64,000 nucleotides of DNA, taken from the NCBI GenBank assembly GCA_006384855.1, contig VCJN01002248.1, forward strand, positions 1-64,000. The letters run 5' to 3'. The position numbers were made by a program, and so were the translations under genes. The notes below the pieces were generated by a model that was given only the letters and a program-made list of their open reading frames with translations, ran no database searches and was not told where the DNA came from. Below are positions 1-12,585 of the stretch, piece by piece. The DNA is from Tetraselmis striata (taxonomy: Eukaryota; Chlorophyta; Chlorodendrophyceae; Chlorodendrales; Chlorodendraceae). Each line of letters starts with the position of its first letter. The stretch's first letter is position 1.

Positions 1-3000
1 CGGCCTTGTCCCCCGGCGCCTGCGTGCTGCCCGCCGAGTGCAGCCGCTGTATCTGATCGTAGCCCTTTGGCTCGCTGGCGAGGTACTGCAGCGCCAGCGC
101 GGCCGCCCGGCTGGCCGTCACGCTGGGGCAGCCCAGCAGGGCCACCAGCGGCGGCACGCCCCCCGCGTCCAGCACCGCCTGCCGCAGCGGCTCCAGCATC
201 ATCAGGTTGCTCAGCGCGTTGCAGGCCGCCTCCACCGCGGTCAGGGCGTCCCCGCTGGGCCGGCTCCCGGCCCCGCCCACGCCTAGCAGCGCCACGAGCG
301 CGGGGATGGCGCCGGTGTCCGCGATCTCCGCGCGCCGCTCCGGGCTGGTGGCCACGTTGACGAGCGCCTGCGCACAAAAGCACAGCAGCCGGCAGACATT
401 AAAGCCGGCTCACGTGAAGACCTCCGCCAAAGTGAAAAGAGAACCCACGCAGGCACTGCTACTAGCAGGCCCCGGCATGACGCTCCCTGGGCGCAACCTA
501 AACTAGCTTCCAGGGGTGCACTGTTGATGCAAAGCGCTTCAGTCTCTGCACGATGGTTTCGGAGCTTTTCCGATATAGGTACGCGTCACCATATCATCTC
601 TGAACTCTGATCGAATATCGCCACACAAAATAACTGTTCTGCGCCATCAAGCCGGATATTCCGTGCTGTATTTTTGGTGTGATCTGTGCTAGTCCTAGAT
701 TCAAATGCTTTTTTGATTTAAAGCGACATTGTGAAAAACATGAATAGATGGCGGACGCAACGTGCGGATACGGAATGGCACCTACAGAGCTCCTGGCGCC
801 CTCCTCTTTTTCGTTGCTTTCCCACCGTGGTTTCGGAGCTTTTCCGATACGCATAATCATCTCATTTTCAAATGAGGTTCGAACATCGCCAAAAAACAAC
901 TGTTTTGCGCCACCAAGATGGTCGACCCAACACGCAGATACGGAATGGTACCTATCGGGCTCCTGGCACCCTTGTCTCTTTTGCTGCTTTCCGGCCGTGG
1001 TTTCGGAGCTTTTCCGATACGCATCACCATCTCTTAAATTGGGTTCGAACATCGCAAAAAAGCAAACTGTTTCGCGCCATCAAGCCAGGTTTTCCGTGCT
1101 TTATTCGTGGTGTGCTCTGTGCTTGTCCTAGATTAAAATGTTTATTACTTACTTGCGACGGGGTGAAAAACATGAACAGATGGCGGACCCAACGCGCGGG
1201 CACGGAATGGCACCTATAGAGCTCCTGGCGCCCTTGTTGTTTTCGCTGTTTTCCCGCTGTGGTTTCGGAGCTTTTTTACCGCCGGAAACATCTAACGGCT
1301 CTGGCTGGCGGGGAAGCCCTCCCCAAACAGCCAGCCACCCGGTCCCGAAAACATCGACTAGGACCGCCAAAGCGAGCGGCTGGGTGTCGGGTGGACAGGC
1401 AACTTGGGTAAGGGGTCCCGGCAGTCACCTGAGCGCCCGCCGCCCGAAGCCGCAGCTCTTCGCCGCCGCGCAGTGCGGCCACAAGGAGAGAGACGCCGCG
1501 GCCGCGCACCACCGCGCGGCAGTTGGCCGTGTCGTTGCAGAGGTTGGTGATGGCCATGAGCGCGCCGTGGCGGATCTCCACCGTGCTGCCGCTCTCCGCC
1601 TCCGCCAGCACCGCCAGCGGCCCCAGCGCGCCCGCCCGCCCGATGGCAACCTGCGCAAGCAGTCAGGGCAGCGCAAATTTGAGTCAGAGGACAAGCGGGT
1701 TTGAGCGTTGGGAAATCTAGAGGGACGTTCGCAAAGTTTGGAACTTTTTGGTGGGCTGGTGTATCTGATTTGGGCCAAACATTACTATGTACACAAGACT
1801 GAACCGCGGTGTAATCGACCTGTATCATGCAGTTCCGCCTCCGCCCCCCTTCCCCCAAAATTTGTTCTGCGAAATAGCATGGATATGTCCGCATTACTTT
1901 CTCCTTACCAACATACATCCGGATTTTCCCGATTGACAGTTATTCCTCATTTCATCACATATGCGCCCGCAGGGGGGAGGGGGGGGGGGGGGGGGGGGGG
2001 GGGTAAAGCACAGCTATAATCACACCCCCGCATGATGTGATACGCCGACTTTGCCCCCTCTCAAATTTCGTAACGAGGGGATCGAGCAAATAACATATCC
2101 TAACAATCTAAAGCTTGCATTTTTTTACACTTGTCGCTGTTTATGCTGCTTGAGTCGCCTTTGTATTTGGTTTTTGGTGCCAATATTGGAGAAGTCGGCA
2201 TAAGCAGGATCAAAAACAACAGTCGGGTGGATTGTTAAGAATAGTATACCCCCGCATGATAGGATGCGCCAATTTTTCACCTTCTCAAAGTTCCCAGCGA
2301 GGGGATAAAGCAAGTAACGTATCCTAACAGTCCAAAGCTTCCATTTCATCCATTACATTTGCCTTTATTAGGCCGCTTGAATCGCCTTTGTATTTGGTTT
2401 TCTGTGCCGATACTGGATAAGCAGACGTAAGCATGATCGAAAACAACAACATCCTCGGCGCCCCTCCCCCTCCTCCCCTTCCACACGCCCCCTTAATGGT
2501 TTCGGAGCGCTATATTGGCTCTGGTTAGCGAGTGCCTTGCGAGCTCTCCTAGCGCGGAACTCGAGCGCCTTCCCTTGGAACCAGTTGCTATGAGGAGCGC
2601 AATGGAGAGAAAGTCCACTGCACAGCCTGCAACTAATCATCCAAGCACTCATCCAAGGGAGGTACGGCATGTTGGAGCGTATTCCTCTCGTCCAATAAAT
2701 GCTGTCCCATGTGCGCGGATCATTTCATGCGCATGGTGACGGCTCCGGTATAGCCCGTGCCGTGCTTGGGCCACATAGGTCTCGGCGCTATACGGTTTGT
2801 GTGGCAACTATGCTTGTCGCTAGCATTCTGGTACATTAAAGGGCACAGGAGCAGTGCAGCGCGGAAGGTGCGCACCTGGCCGGCCGGCTCCGCCGCCAAT
2901 GCCGCGAGCGCCTTGGTGGCGCTGGCGCGGGCGTTGTCCCACGGCAGCCCCAGCATGCCCACCAGCGCCGGCACCGCGCCCGCCTCTCCCAGCACCGCCG

Positions 3001-6000
3001 CCACCGCTGCCGGGCGCCCGCTTGCCAGCAGCCACAGCGCGCGCGCCGCCACCTCCTGGCTGGGTGGCCGCCCGTGCGCCAGCAGCCCACAGAGCGCAGG
3101 CACCAGGCGGGGCGCCGCGGAGGCCGCGCCGGCCGCAGCGCCGTCGTTTGCGCCCACCAGCGCCACCACCCCGCGGGCGCACTCGCGCGCCAGCGGCTCC
3201 TGCTCCCCGGCCTGCGCCTCCAACAGCCCCGCGGCCAGCGCCGCCAGCGCGCCGGCGCGTGCCACGGTCGCGGCGCCGCCATGCGCCAGGCTCAGCTTCC
3301 CCAGCGCGCCGGCCGCGGTCTTCCTCGCCTGCAAGAACAGGGCACAGTGGGGACCGTCAGCCACGTGAAGCCCTGACAGACCCTCCAGGGGTTACAATGT
3401 TATGTTGAGTTGATAATAATATAAATCAGTATGAAAATAACATAATACTAATCTTGATGATAACATATAATAACATATCTAATGAAAATAAAGGAACAAA
3501 CATGAATAACCGACGACTTTTGGACAACCCTGAGACCTACATCCCTTGCAAAACCCTAACGAGAATGGTAATACGATTAAAACGAAGGACACCCAAGCGG
3601 AAATGTTCATCAAGCGCTTGTGGCTTTTGGAATCCACCGCGGGGGTGGGGCACCTGGCCTGTGCGCTGGATACGGGCAAGGATAAGGGCTCTCGATCTCG
3701 AAGCACCGTTGTCGATTCTCAGGCGCGGGATGTGCGTGTGGGGAGGCACACAATTGGTTTCGGAGCATTCCACATTGCGTCATAAACCCCATCGATATCA
3801 CGATGCATACTACAGTAATCAACCCCTAACACCATGATTGCGTCCGTCCCAAAGACCTGATTCTGCAGCATCAAGAGTGGTGAGGGTGTTGTGGAGGTTC
3901 AGGGGGGCAGCCGGAAGCTTTGCTGTTCCTACCAGTGCTTCCCACAGGGGTGCCGCCTCACCCATCTGAAGCCCTAGGAGACCCTCGCGAGGATACAATA
4001 CAATAAATTGACAATATAACATTTCTATCATAGCAACCAATGACAATAAATTAACTAAAATAAATTTACAATGACTTTTACGAGAGCCTTGAGACCTAAA
4101 TTCCGCCTTGCAAAGCCCTAATGAGAGTTGCAATACGGTTAAACGATCATGGCAACCCAGGCGGTAATAGTCACCAAGCGCTTGTCGCTCTGGAATCCAC
4201 CGCAGGGATTGGGCACGTGGCCGGTGCGCTGGGGTGACGTAGATGGTTTCGGAGCACTGACGGTCCGGAGGCGCCGTTTTCGATTCTCAGGCGTGCGATT
4301 TGCGTGTGGGCAGAGGCATTACTGGTTTCGGAGCATCCCGCATGGCGTGATCAGCCCCGTCGATATCACGATGTATACAACAGTAATTAACCCCTAACAC
4401 CATGATCACGTCCGTCTCAAAGCGTTAAGAGTGGTGAGTGTGTTGTGGAGGTTCAGCTGGGCAACCGGAAACTTTGCGGTTCCTGTGGTACTTCCCGCTT
4501 ACTGAACAGCAGCCCAGACGCAAGGGACATCACAGGCGTATGGGTGAGGCGACGCTTGTGAATCCGCCCCAGGGGGAGGAGCTGCGCGCACCTCCAGCCC
4601 CGCCCCGAGGTCGCCGAGGAGCGCCACCAGCGCGGCGACACCCGAGAGGTCACCCCTCGCGGCAGCGCCCTCGGGGGCGTCCTCGAGCACGTCGGCAGCG
4701 CTGTCGGGATGGCTGGCCGCGTTCCAAAGCATCACCGCCGCCGCCGCCACGCCGTCGGGGCCAACCGCCTCCGCGTGGCGGCGCTGCAGCAGCGCCAGCG
4801 CGGCGCGGACACCGCCGCCCGCGCGCAGCGCCGCCCAGTTGGCGGGCTCGAAGGACAAGTTGGCAAGCGCCATGGCAGCCGCGGCGCGCGTGGGGCCGCT
4901 GCCAGCGCTCTCGTCGCCGGCGGCGAGCGCGGCGAGCAAGGCGAAAGCGCCGGGCGCGGCCGCGAGCGCCTTGGTGGCCGCGGGCCCGCAGGCCAGGTTG
5001 GCCAGCGCGCGGCAGGCTGAGGCCTTGGCCACGTCTGCGTCCGGCGAGCGCGCCGCCAGTAGCGCCAGCAGCGGGGGGAGCGCGCCCGCGGCGACGATGT
5101 CGGCATGCAGGGCCGGGGAGGCGCTCAGATTGGTCAGCGCGCCGGCTGCGGCCTCGTGCGTCTCCAGGCTAGCCTCTGCGCGGGCGGCATCAGGTTGCCA
5201 CGGGGATGGGGGGGGGGAGGGGGGGGGAGGGGGTCATCTCCTCGCGGCACATTGAAGCAACAAGGAAGCAAGGACAGGTTCCGAAGAGGCCACTGGGATT
5301 GAAAATTTGACTTTGGAAGGGTGAGATGTGTTGTCCGCGAATGGATAATGGCGCGGAATAAAATAACTAGGCAGTGTACTGTCTGAGTTTACAACAGCAG
5401 TGAGGAGCTCCTTGGACCCGCGGGGCGGTACGGCGGTACCTGGGTCTGAGAGGAGGGAGACGAGCGCGTGGCCGGCGCCCGAGAGCCAGACCGCGGAGCG
5501 CAGCCGCTCGTTGGTGGCCATGTTGGACAGCGCGCCCGCCGCCGCCTCGCGCTCCGGCATGCTGCCGCTGCCCAGCAGCAGCACCATCACGCTCATCACG
5601 CTTGCGCTCGCCATCTCCTCCTTCACGTCCTCGTTCACGGCCAGCTTGGCCACCGCACGCAGCGCCAGCGGCTCGTCGATCTCGCTGCCCACCTGGTAGC
5701 CAGGGCAGCCGCAATGATGGCCGCGAGCGAGTCATGTTTGCGCTACTAAGTGCTCTAAAAGTCCTATCAACATTCAAGGATTAAAACAAAATGAATATAA
5801 AAAGCAATGAAAAAATATAAAATATGGTGAAATTTTACGATGAAATATTAACCCTATGAAGAGGTAAAGGGTAGCGTCAAGTATCATTAAAATTGCACGA
5901 TATTGATAAGCAAATGCTTCAAGTGAATAAAAGCAAAAAGCAAAAAGTGAGTATTTGCACTTATCTTCAGCTTAGCTTAGTACTACCTTAAGTATTAACT

Positions 6001-8825
6001 TAATTAAAAATAAGCTTAACTTAGGTATAACTTCTTAACTTAGGTATAACTACTTAAGTATAAGCTTAACTTTAAGCTCAAGTATTAGCTTAACTTAGTT
6101 ACACTTGCACTTATACTTTTACTTCGCCACACGTATTAATAGTTTCGTTAGTATTTCGCGATTTACCAGTGAAAGAGTACTACGCGCCGCCGTGCTCGTG
6201 AATTCCACTGCCAACGAGTACGACATCGCACCTTGTCAAGCAGGCTGAGCAGAGGCAGCAGCGTCGGCTCCGCCGCCAGAGCTGCCCGGATGTCGTCGTG
6301 CAGCTTGAAGGTCCCCGGTGGCTTGGGCGGTGGGGCGCCCGTCACAGGGACTAGCTCGCCGCTGCCAGCCCCCCGTGGCGAAGGCGGCAGCGCCAATCCG
6401 CTCGCGCTGGTGACTCGGTGACGCTGGCGCGTTTGCCCGAGCAGGTTGTGCAGCAACAAGATGATGCCGCCGGAGGGCGCGCTGGATCGCCGCTGGTGCA
6501 TTTGAGATGACGACACGTTGGCCAGCGCGCCGGCCTCGCCGGGGAACTCCACCGAGGCGGCGGTGGGCGATACATCCAGCAGCGCTGAGTCGCTGACGCA
6601 GCGCAGACCAAACTGCTGCTGTTGCTGCATGAGTGCGAGCGGAGCCTGGCCGGTCTCGACAGGCAGGCCGGCGGCGTGCCAGGCGCGCGCGAGCGGGATC
6701 AGCAGCCTCGCCTCGTCCATCTCATTGTCCGACACGTTGGGCGACGAGAGCGCGAGTTCGTGCGACGCGGGAACCGGGCCGCCGGCGTGGCCGAGCCCCA
6801 GCTGTGCCAGCGACAGTCCCGCGCGGTGCGGCACGCCTCGAGCGGACACAGCCGACGAGTAGCCAGCGTCAGAGTCGAGGTCAGAGGTGGATGGCGTGAT
6901 GATCGGCACCGCGTAAGAGCGCAGCGCGAGGGCCTGAGCGAGACGAGCGCCAGTGCGCGCGCCCTCGCCATCGGAAGCGCCGGCATCTGAGGCGGAGGGT
7001 GTCACGACCACGGCGTGCGAGGGTACACGGCCATCAGCGGCCTCGGCCGACGCGACTCGCCCGGGCGCAAAGGCCTCGTAGTCGCGAAAGGCAGGGCGCA
7101 GCAGCGCTTGCGACGTCGCGTTGTTGTTGTGGGGCCCGTTGCCGTTGGCGCTGCCGCGCCAAGAGGTCGCCGCCGCGCTCTCGTCGTCTGCGTCACAGTC
7201 TGTGGAGGAGTGGTCGGCGGTGCTGCGCCGGCTGCTCGGTGCACTGCTGTCGCACCCGCTGTTGCCATTCGCCGGAGCCAACCTCTCTGCTGGCGCAACA
7301 GACGGCCCAAGCAGGCTTAACGCGGCAGCAGGTTGAGACGTTTGAGGCGCTCTCGGCGTCGGCGACGCGGTCCTCGGCGTGTTGTTCGGCGGGGCGACCA
7401 AGTACGACGCGTCGTCTGGTTTAGCGTCGAGCGTCGACTGGGGCGGCGACGCTCCCGGGGACGGGGACTGCCGCGGTGATTGCCGTGGGGACCGCACAAC
7501 CTTCATCCTGGGCATGGCGGGACGCTTATTCGGCGTCAGAGCCCCTCCTTTCCTGGCCGGGGACGGGCCTGCTCCCGCCGGCAGCTTGTAGCCCGGCCTC
7601 GGCGGAATGCCGCTGGGCTTCCCGGAGCTGCTGCCCACCTGCCGACGGGCCGCGCGATGCTCATCCAAAATACGCTCCACATCCGCGATCACCGCCTCTG
7701 TGGCGCTGTCGGATGAGGATCGCGCGGTACTTGAGCGGCGGCCGCCAGCCTGCGAGGCGCGGCCAAACGCCGTGATCACAGCCTGCGCTGGCTCCGCGAG
7801 CGCGCCATACTGCACATCGCTTGTGAGTGCTACTGTTGGATTTTTCCGCGCCTCGGCACTCTCCTGCAGCAGGCAAAGCATGCGCGCGCTCAGAAGATGG
7901 CACAGATTTGCAGGGTAGCAGAGCACCGGGCGCGCACATCAGCTGTTGCTGGCACCAAGCCCTTGCCGGAACATCCGCATTGGCTCATCGAGGGATGAAT
8001 CCAAATAGAATGTGGATGAACCCCACCCGCAGGCATTGCCCGCCAACCCAAATCCCTCCCATGCACCAATTCAAATCTGATTTTTTGCAGCCCCCCCCCC
8101 CCCCCCCCTCCCCCGCCCACCACCACAAACACAATCAGACCAACCTTCTCTACACAACTCCGCTGTTCAGTGCATCTGTGACTTATATATACATATATAT
8201 GCCACAGAGCCGCCAATCCTCCGATGGTGTCTTCATGGCCCGCAAAGGCCACTGCCACCCGGACCTACATGCCCCATGATGTAATGCTGATATCACACTG
8301 TGGGCGCTCACCACTACCGCTAGCTCTCCATCTGTTATCTGGCCTCCCTGCTCAGACACGGCCGCCTGTCCGCTCTGGATTGCCTTGGCTGCCTTTGCAT
8401 GCACCGCCTCCAGCGCCGGCTCCTCCAGCTCGGGCTACCATAGACAGTAGCAACAGGCGCCGTCAGAACGTGGCAGGCGGGCATGTCGGTAGGCTGACAG
8501 GTGCATAAGAAGGGTGAAGCAGCTGTCAAAACGGCGGCAAGCGGAGTGATTAGCAGACACAGGCAGCATCGTCCGGACCCGGCCTCACCTCCGCCTTCCT
8601 GCGGTTGCCGTTTAGCTTGCAGCCAGCCGCCACCGCCGCCCCGGCAATGGCCGTCAGCGTGCCCACCTGCACCGCGATGGCGCCCGCGGTAGGGCCGGAC
8701 CCGCCGCGGCCGGGCTTGCTGGGAGATGACGTCGCTGAGGTGCCGTGCTTGCTGGGCGACTTCTGCGGCGACTGCAGGCCCGCCAGCCAGCCCGGCGCCG
8801 CCCACCCCTGCGCGTGCTCGCCCAT
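1..8825 (-). CDS. Large armadillo-repeat protein, N-terminal membrane segment; 3' end outside window
   Basis: Eight exons join in phase: 8825-8589, 8434-8312, 7863-6232, 5692-5440, 5175-4592, 3328-2876, 1650-1429 and 367 to beyond base 1, giving about 1,290 residues before the edge. All modelled introns are GT-AG. The C-terminal half is a run of armadillo repeats with the usual helix signature (AAAGALSNMA, AAGALTNLSA, ACRALANLA, AAGALGKLS, AARALWLLA, AACNALSNLM). The 544-codon exon is Ser/Pro/Ala-rich, low complexity and probably disordered. The first exon has a hydrophobic stretch (about residues 45-65, ending VAAGCKLNGNRRK), which could be a membrane anchor. The start is taken at the ATG at 8825, the first in the exon after a non-conserved stretch; an upstream exon cannot be excluded. 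Armadillo proteins are scaffolds; the vacuolar Vac8-like or plant ARO/ABAP types are only analogies. The partner is unknown. Confidence 0.8.
545..1280. repeat. Intronic tandem repeat carrying GGTTTCGGAGC
   Basis: This lies in the armadillo gene intron 1428-368. Diverged copies of a unit follow each other: the block with a near-identical head at about 652 recurs at about 1087, and the segment with the 11-mer followed by TTTTCCGATA occurs near 554, 829 and 999, with a last partial copy at 1261. Open frames across it on both strands are by-products of the repeat. No coding sense is seen. Confidence 0.75.
2022..2455. repeat. Two diverged tandem copies of a ~220 bp unit
   Basis: Within the armadillo gene intron 2875-1651, the segment starting CCCCCGCATGATGTGATACG (about 2026) is repeated from about 2251 (CCCCCGCATGATAGGATGCG). 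Both copies end in a stretch reading CGCCTTTGTATTTGGTTTT. The pair is diverged, so the duplication is not recent. A G homopolymer of about 25 bases lies just before it (about 1979-2003). Confidence 0.7.
3366..4500. repeat. Diverged tandem duplication, ~590 and ~530 bp units, inside an intron
   Basis: Unit 1 (about 3368-3958) and unit 2 (about 3971-4498) share order and wording over their whole length. Both hold the block GGTTTCGGAGC (3756; 4324), the later block CCCATCGATATCACGATG or its variant, and a closing GTTGTGGAGGTTCAG. The pair fills most of the intron between armadillo exons 3328 and 4592. It is separate from the repeats of the two neighbouring introns. Confidence 0.75.
5750..6180. 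repeat. AT-rich low-complexity intron segment
   Basis: This is a sharp switch to AT-rich DNA inside the armadillo gene intron 6231-5693. Between about 5970 and 6120 it is built of short variants of TTAACTTAGGTATAACT and CTTAAGTATAAGC, a degenerate tandem repeat. It contrasts with the very GC-rich exons on either side. No gene is seen. Confidence 0.7.
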
Positions 8826-9148
8826 CCTTGTGCTAGCAGGTTGGTTGATAGCGCCGTCTGCTGCAGCGCCAGGCAAATTTAGGAGGACGCGGTTAGCAGA
8901 GGTGCGAGATGCAACGACACCCTCCCCGGACGACAGCCTGATTTTACTCGAGCTAGTAGTGCGAAATGCTTTCATTATGAGGCGGGTTTCCTCGTTCGCT
9001 CGCCAAGTGGCCTCACTCCCCACACGCACACGCGGCAGCGAGCATGATATGTCTACCCGTAGGAGACGTTGAGATTCCCCCTTAGTTCGAGCGCAGCGCG
9101 ACGGAAGTGTTACACCCGGCGAACACTTGGCGGTTGGCGACTTTGGCT

Positions 9149-9180
<32 letters not shown>

Positions 9181-12100
9181 GCATGCCGATAGAGTACAGG
9201 AGTGGTAGCGAGGGCGGGTACGGCGCGCCGCCGGAAAGGGGGGAGGGGGGGGGGGGGGGGGGGAGACAGCGCCGCGACAAGGAAAGCGGCGGAAAGGAGG
9301 ATGCCCTGGTCCTCTTTTGCATCAGGCGGCGAGTTTCTACGAGCGGCACTCGTCGAGTGCGGCGCAGGAGTCGCTGAGCGGAGCGGTGAGCCGAGGTGAA
9401 TGGGGACCGGGGGCGGCGGGGAGCATGCCGCCCTCTCCGTGCGGACCCCGGGGCGCACTCACCCCGCGCCGCCTTCGCTCAGCGGGTGTGAATTTGTGGC
9501 AAGCTGAACCACGCACACACTGCCTTCGTGACCCGAGCCCCTGAGGTGACCGACTTCACGGACAGGTTGTGCCTCGTGTTCTCTTGCCCTAGCTGTCCAA
9601 CACGCGAGGCGGGGATGAAGAAGTTCCCGAGTGACGAACCAACGGCGCCACCCGTAACGGCCATCAGTGTCGTGACGGCCCAACGACCTCATCCGGCTTT
9701 GTCAGCACACTACTGCAGTACTGCTTTTAAATACTGATGGATGTAAGTAGTAGTATAGAAAGTATTACTAACTACTGCCCGTACGGGTATTATTAACGCA
9801 AAATAAAAAGCAAAGCAGGCTCTACATACAGTATAGTCTCTAATTAACACCCCCATTATGAACCACATGAACCACCCCCTGTAGGGAACAGGGGGGAGGG
9901 GCCCTAATCTTCATTTTAGAGGTAGTGTCACTGTAATTATATCTCCAATACAATGATGTTGCCTGTAGGACATGTAATCGAGATACAATGATTGCGCTCC
10001 TGCGCCTGCGTCGCGTCGCTCGTCAGCCAGTGTTGCTATGACCCGGGTCATCGGCTGCAAGCGCAGTCACGCCTTGGTCGGTTGATGCCCCACCCCTGGG
10101 CCGTGGTCCCCATTTGTTTCATGTTTCCCTCTCGGTTTTTTGTGGTCGTGCTTTGACTTTTAGTTTTCCCTAGACTCTAACTTTGGTTCCTTGGCGATTT
10201 GGTGGCTTCATGGTTCCCGTGGTTCTCCGACAACCCCCACGCGTACCGCGAGGAGGGTCTTCTCGGCGATTGGGAGAATAACAAGTAGTCAAGTACCTTG
10301 TGGCCTACGTGAGGTACCGATATGACGTCCAGGATTTGGACGGCTTGCCCGAGGACCACACCGAAGTCGACGAGTTGGACGTCACCATGTGCGAGCCTTG
10401 GTTGTCGACGCCGCAGGGGACGCCCGACATCCTGCTCACCTTTGCCATCGTGGTGGCCGGACAGAGTCGCGACCCGGGACTAGACTCATCTTGGGAGGAT
10501 GCAAAGAAGATGAAATGGTTGCATATCACCACCATGCAGCCTCTATTATTGCTCTTCATGTTGCGTTTCCCCAACGTCCGCCGGCCTGCCCGCCAGTGCC
10601 AACACAACTTCCGTGGCACCAAGCTAACTGCCGTGACAAGCATGAAGGGCGTCTCCGTCGTCGGAGTTCAAGGACTCCCGACACAAGAACCTTGTTGTGC
10701 GCCGGCCCTCGGCAAAGTTTCGCTACAGCGCCATGCAATTGCAGGAAGTTAGAGGCGAATAGGGAGTGCGGTGCTTCATTGCCCCTCGACGGCATTAGGC
10801 ACATGAAGATCACTTACGAGCTTACAAGACTCCGTGCCGCGCTCAACGTCCACAAACTCGATGTCGACCACAAACGCATGTGGTTCAACGACCACCGCTT
10901 AATGCAGACGAAAAGAAGTGCGTTTCGGACATGTTGACAATACATTATAGACATTAGTGGTGCGGTACGTATTTGTCGGGGCCGGGGGGGGGGGGACAAG
11001 TTAGTATGCGAGTGTTGGCTACTCGTGCCGTTTAGACAATGCGATTTGAGCACTGTAAATATTAGACATTTCAAGTAGCTGCCCTCGCACGCCTGCCCCA
11101 CAAACATAGGAGGTCAAAAACAATGAATTCATTGATGGGGTGGCGCGCGTCCTGACTTAGGTTTTTCCTTGTATGCGTGCTGCGCACGCCCAATTTTGCT
11201 GCACGTTTTGCGCGGGCAAGCATCGAAATTGAATGCAATTGTCCCTCCAAAACATGCTCAACAAAAAAGCTACTTTCACAAGTGAACAACCTAACACTTT
11301 TTGTGAACGTCTGTTAGCCGCGAACATTTATTGCGCACTGCATTGTGACTTAAAACACCAGCCTATAACGGTGGGAGCTAGAGTAGCCGCTATCAGTGAC
11401 TGGCATGGGCGCCGGCATCGGTCGCTGTCCCACGCCGGTTGGTCGCTTGTAAATCCTTGCCAGGAGGCTGCTATTAGAGAATTGCTAATGGTGGTGGCAA
11501 AGCGGACTGCACGCAAGCCCGGCACACGCCTAGCACTCGCCTTAGACGAATTCCGCAATATTTACGGGCGGGGATTCAACCTCAGCCGGTCATATGGTTT
11601 CCACCTGCCGTTATGCCTACTGTTACTAAACCCAGGCTGCCTGAGGAGGGGGGCTACGTCGCAGCTTCGGATAAGCTATCATATCCTCCAGCCAGGATAT
11701 GCATGGGTCCATAACATTTGACCCAGCCTCATATGTGCATATCTGCACATGCGCACTCCCCACATCCCTACATTCGCATCTGCGTTAATGTCGAAAAAAA
11801 GTGGACAGTAGGCAAGATGCTTTTGCTTTACATTCCAGAAGACTTATTCGCATCATTACAGATCAAACCGGCGCAGCTGATAGCACAATACCTGAAGGTA
11901 TTCCGGTGCGACGCCGCCGCCGCCGCGCCCGTACCCTGTACTGGTGTGATTTACAAAAAGGCAACTAATCCACAGCTAATTGATAATGCTGTATAGCTTT
12001 TATTTGGATCGATGAGTGCTAATATAAAATAACCAGTCCCTAGAAGCACTTCGAAAAGATCAAAACTACATCAGGAAGCCGCCTCAAAGCTGCGCGTACT

Positions 12101-12585
12101 TGTGCGAATTACAAAAAACCAGGCCAGGATTTAAAACGCGGTACCCAGGTACCTGTACTGATAGTGCTCCTGCTTGCATCAGAACCCTAAACCCTAAAAT
12201 CCTAAACATCCTAAACATCTCGGCATTAGTCCTTTGTGGAATTGTGTGGCTCATCCCGCGAGAAACCGCGCGTCGCGCTGCCTGACTTCTCTCGCGGATG
12301 AAGTACTTTGCGTGCATTCTCCGGACGCTCTCCCTGTAACCAAAAAGTTCACTTCTCTCGCCCTGCGGCCCTGAGCCACCCTCGTTCTCCTCGTACTCCG
12401 ACTACAGCGGACCGACAACCTCCCCGTACTGCTGTCCTTATTCTGGAACCATCGCTTGCGGACACAGAGCCGGCAACACCACCGGGTCGGCCCCGGTTCC
12501 CCTGTTCGGTCAAGAATACGTACAGCATCCCGGTCTGCAGAAGCCCGCTCTCCCGCCTCAGCACCGATTCCCCACCTGGCCCGGA
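8826..12585. other. Intergenic region upstream of two divergent genes
   Basis: No gene is supported here. G homopolymers lie at about 9151-9179 and 9246-9263, near the 5' side of the armadillo gene. ORFs of 150 codons (10300-10752, +) and 162 codons (11233-11721, +) have ordinary composition but match nothing I recognise; they may be remnants of a mobile element. A short CCCTAAA stretch (about 12186-12200) is interstitial and degenerate. At 12301-12349 there is a copy of the 48-bp repeat that forms the inverted arms at 37.27 and 37.62 kb. Confidence 0.5.

Noticed and set aside
594-1052. Leftward 152-codon ORF as an armadillo exon
   Set aside because: It lies wholly in the repeat of intron 368-1428, has no armadillo pattern, and exons 1650-1429 and 367-1 already join in phase.
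892-1060. tRNA genes suggested by GGTTCGAACATC
   Set aside because: The motif is part of the intronic tandem repeat, and no acceptor-stem pairing or A box fits. No tRNA, rRNA or snRNA was found elsewhere by reading.
2757-3408. Long rightward ORFs of 184-203 codons over the armadillo exon
   Set aside because: They are antisense shadows of a GC-rich Ala-coding exon on the minus strand; the minus frame has family repeats and clean splice sites.
12186-12210. Internal telomere
   Set aside because: Only two or three degenerate CCCTAAA units; the same is true near 33985.
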